Source: Paracraurococcus lichenis | GTDB lineage: Bacteria; Pseudomonadota; Alphaproteobacteria; Acetobacterales; Acetobacteraceae | Length of the DNA stretch: 64,000 nt | Assembly: GCF_030657435.1 (NCBI RefSeq) | Contig: NZ_JAUTWS010000019.1 | Span: forward strand, 1 to 64,000 | Direction of reading: 5' to 3' | In this document: positions 63,704 through 64,000 of the stretch, piece after piece | Layout: each line of letters opens with the position of its first letter | Position numbering within the stretch: the stretch's first letter is position 1 | Program-made: the position numbers and the translations under genes | The notes under the pieces: model-generated | What the model was told of the DNA's origin: nothing | Database searches by the model: none | Seen by the model: the letters and a program-made list of their open reading frames with translations, nothing else

Positions 63704-64000
63704 ATGGCCGTGGATGTCGCGATCGCACGCCCCGAATTGCTGCAGGTCGCCGATGCCGTCGCGCGCGAGAAGATGATCGAGCGCGAGGAGGTGCTGGAGG
63801 CGATGGAGCAGGCCATCCAGAAGGCCGGCCGCGCCAAGTACGGGCACGAGAAGGACATCCGCGCCGTCATCGACCGCCGCAGCGGCGAGGTCCGCCTGTC
63901 CCGCTGGACCGAGGTGGTGGAGCAGGAGCCGGTGGAGAACGAGGCGACGCAGATCCCGCTGCGCATCGCCCAGAAGTTCAAGCCCGGCATCCAGGCCGGC
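63704..64000 (+). CDS. nusA: transcription factor NusA, N-terminal part
   Basis: The first 99 residues of NusA, cut by the window edge. MAVDVAIARPELLQVADAVA leads into VAREKMIEREEVLEAMEQAI, then KYGHEKDIRAVIDRRSGEV, all typical of the N-terminal RNA polymerase-binding domain of alphaproteobacterial NusA. A GAGGAGA ribosome site precedes the ATG, 14 bp after the rimP stop. NusA affects pausing and termination and could act on the leader terminator upstream of rimP, giving feedback control. Confidence 0.95.
   Translation, partial: MAVDVAIARPELLQVADAVAREKMIEREEVLEAMEQAIQKAGRAKYGHEKDIRAVIDRRSGEVRLSRWTEVVEQEPVENEATQIPLRIAQKFKPGIQAG

Overview
The window is very GC-rich and densely coded, with many 4-bp ATGA or GTGA overlaps between genes. 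Gene content points to an alphaproteobacterium, most likely an Acetobacteraceae member (Roseomonas-like); this is inferred from the red-type RuBisCO operon, the NAD-dependent formate dehydrogenase, Bug-type binding proteins and the rimP leader, not from a marker gene. No rRNA, tRNA, CRISPR array or complete insertion sequence was seen.

Layout. 1-3.6 kb: the end of an unidentified gene, a GNAT-fold acyltransferase, and an AT-rich glycosyltransferase island next to the 3' remnant of an IS5-family transposase. 3.6-10.7 kb: a Calvin-cycle operon on the minus strand (cbbF-cbbP-cbbA-cbbL-cbbS-cbbX) with divergent cbbR. 10.7-17.8 kb: a second LysR gene and a formate dehydrogenase operon (fdsG-fdsB-fdsA-fdhD-fdsD). 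Together these form a formate-to-CO2-to-biomass module: formate is oxidised to CO2 plus NADH and RuBisCO refixes the CO2. 17.8-25.1 kb: a minus-strand operon of hydantoinase/oxoprolinase A and B, a solute-binding protein and an FAD amine oxidase, with a divergent HTH-cupin regulator and a perfect 10-bp inverted repeat between them.

25.4-33.6 kb: a coiled-coil protein, an Emr-type efflux operon with two adaptor genes, then the most unusual gene of the window: a 503-residue protein joining an N-terminal ClpS (N-degron adaptor) domain to a complete LanC-like zinc enzyme domain (30161-31672, minus strand). No lanthipeptide genes surround it. Small secreted proteins follow. 33.8-41.5 kb: a chain of argD, argF and a DUF155/RMD1-like membrane protein joined by GTGA overlaps, then a chemotaxis receptor, Hsp33, RidA and two lipoproteins.

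41.6-58.4 kb: a sulfate ABC transporter operon, then a long minus-strand run of catabolic genes (DszC-like flavin monooxygenase, two luciferase-like monooxygenases, a DapA-family lyase, a Bug binding protein, two amidohydrolases, a cyclase-family hydrolase and an MFS carrier), and a plus-strand pair of an EstB-like serine hydrolase and a Baeyer-Villiger monooxygenase. This looks like a sulfur and xenobiotic or organic-acid scavenging region. 58.4-64 kb: a HTH-Smr-lutC-lutB minus-strand group without lutA, a secreted SGNH hydrolase, and the start of the rimP-nusA operon preceded by a strong intrinsic terminator that looks like the alphaproteobacterial rimP leader attenuator.
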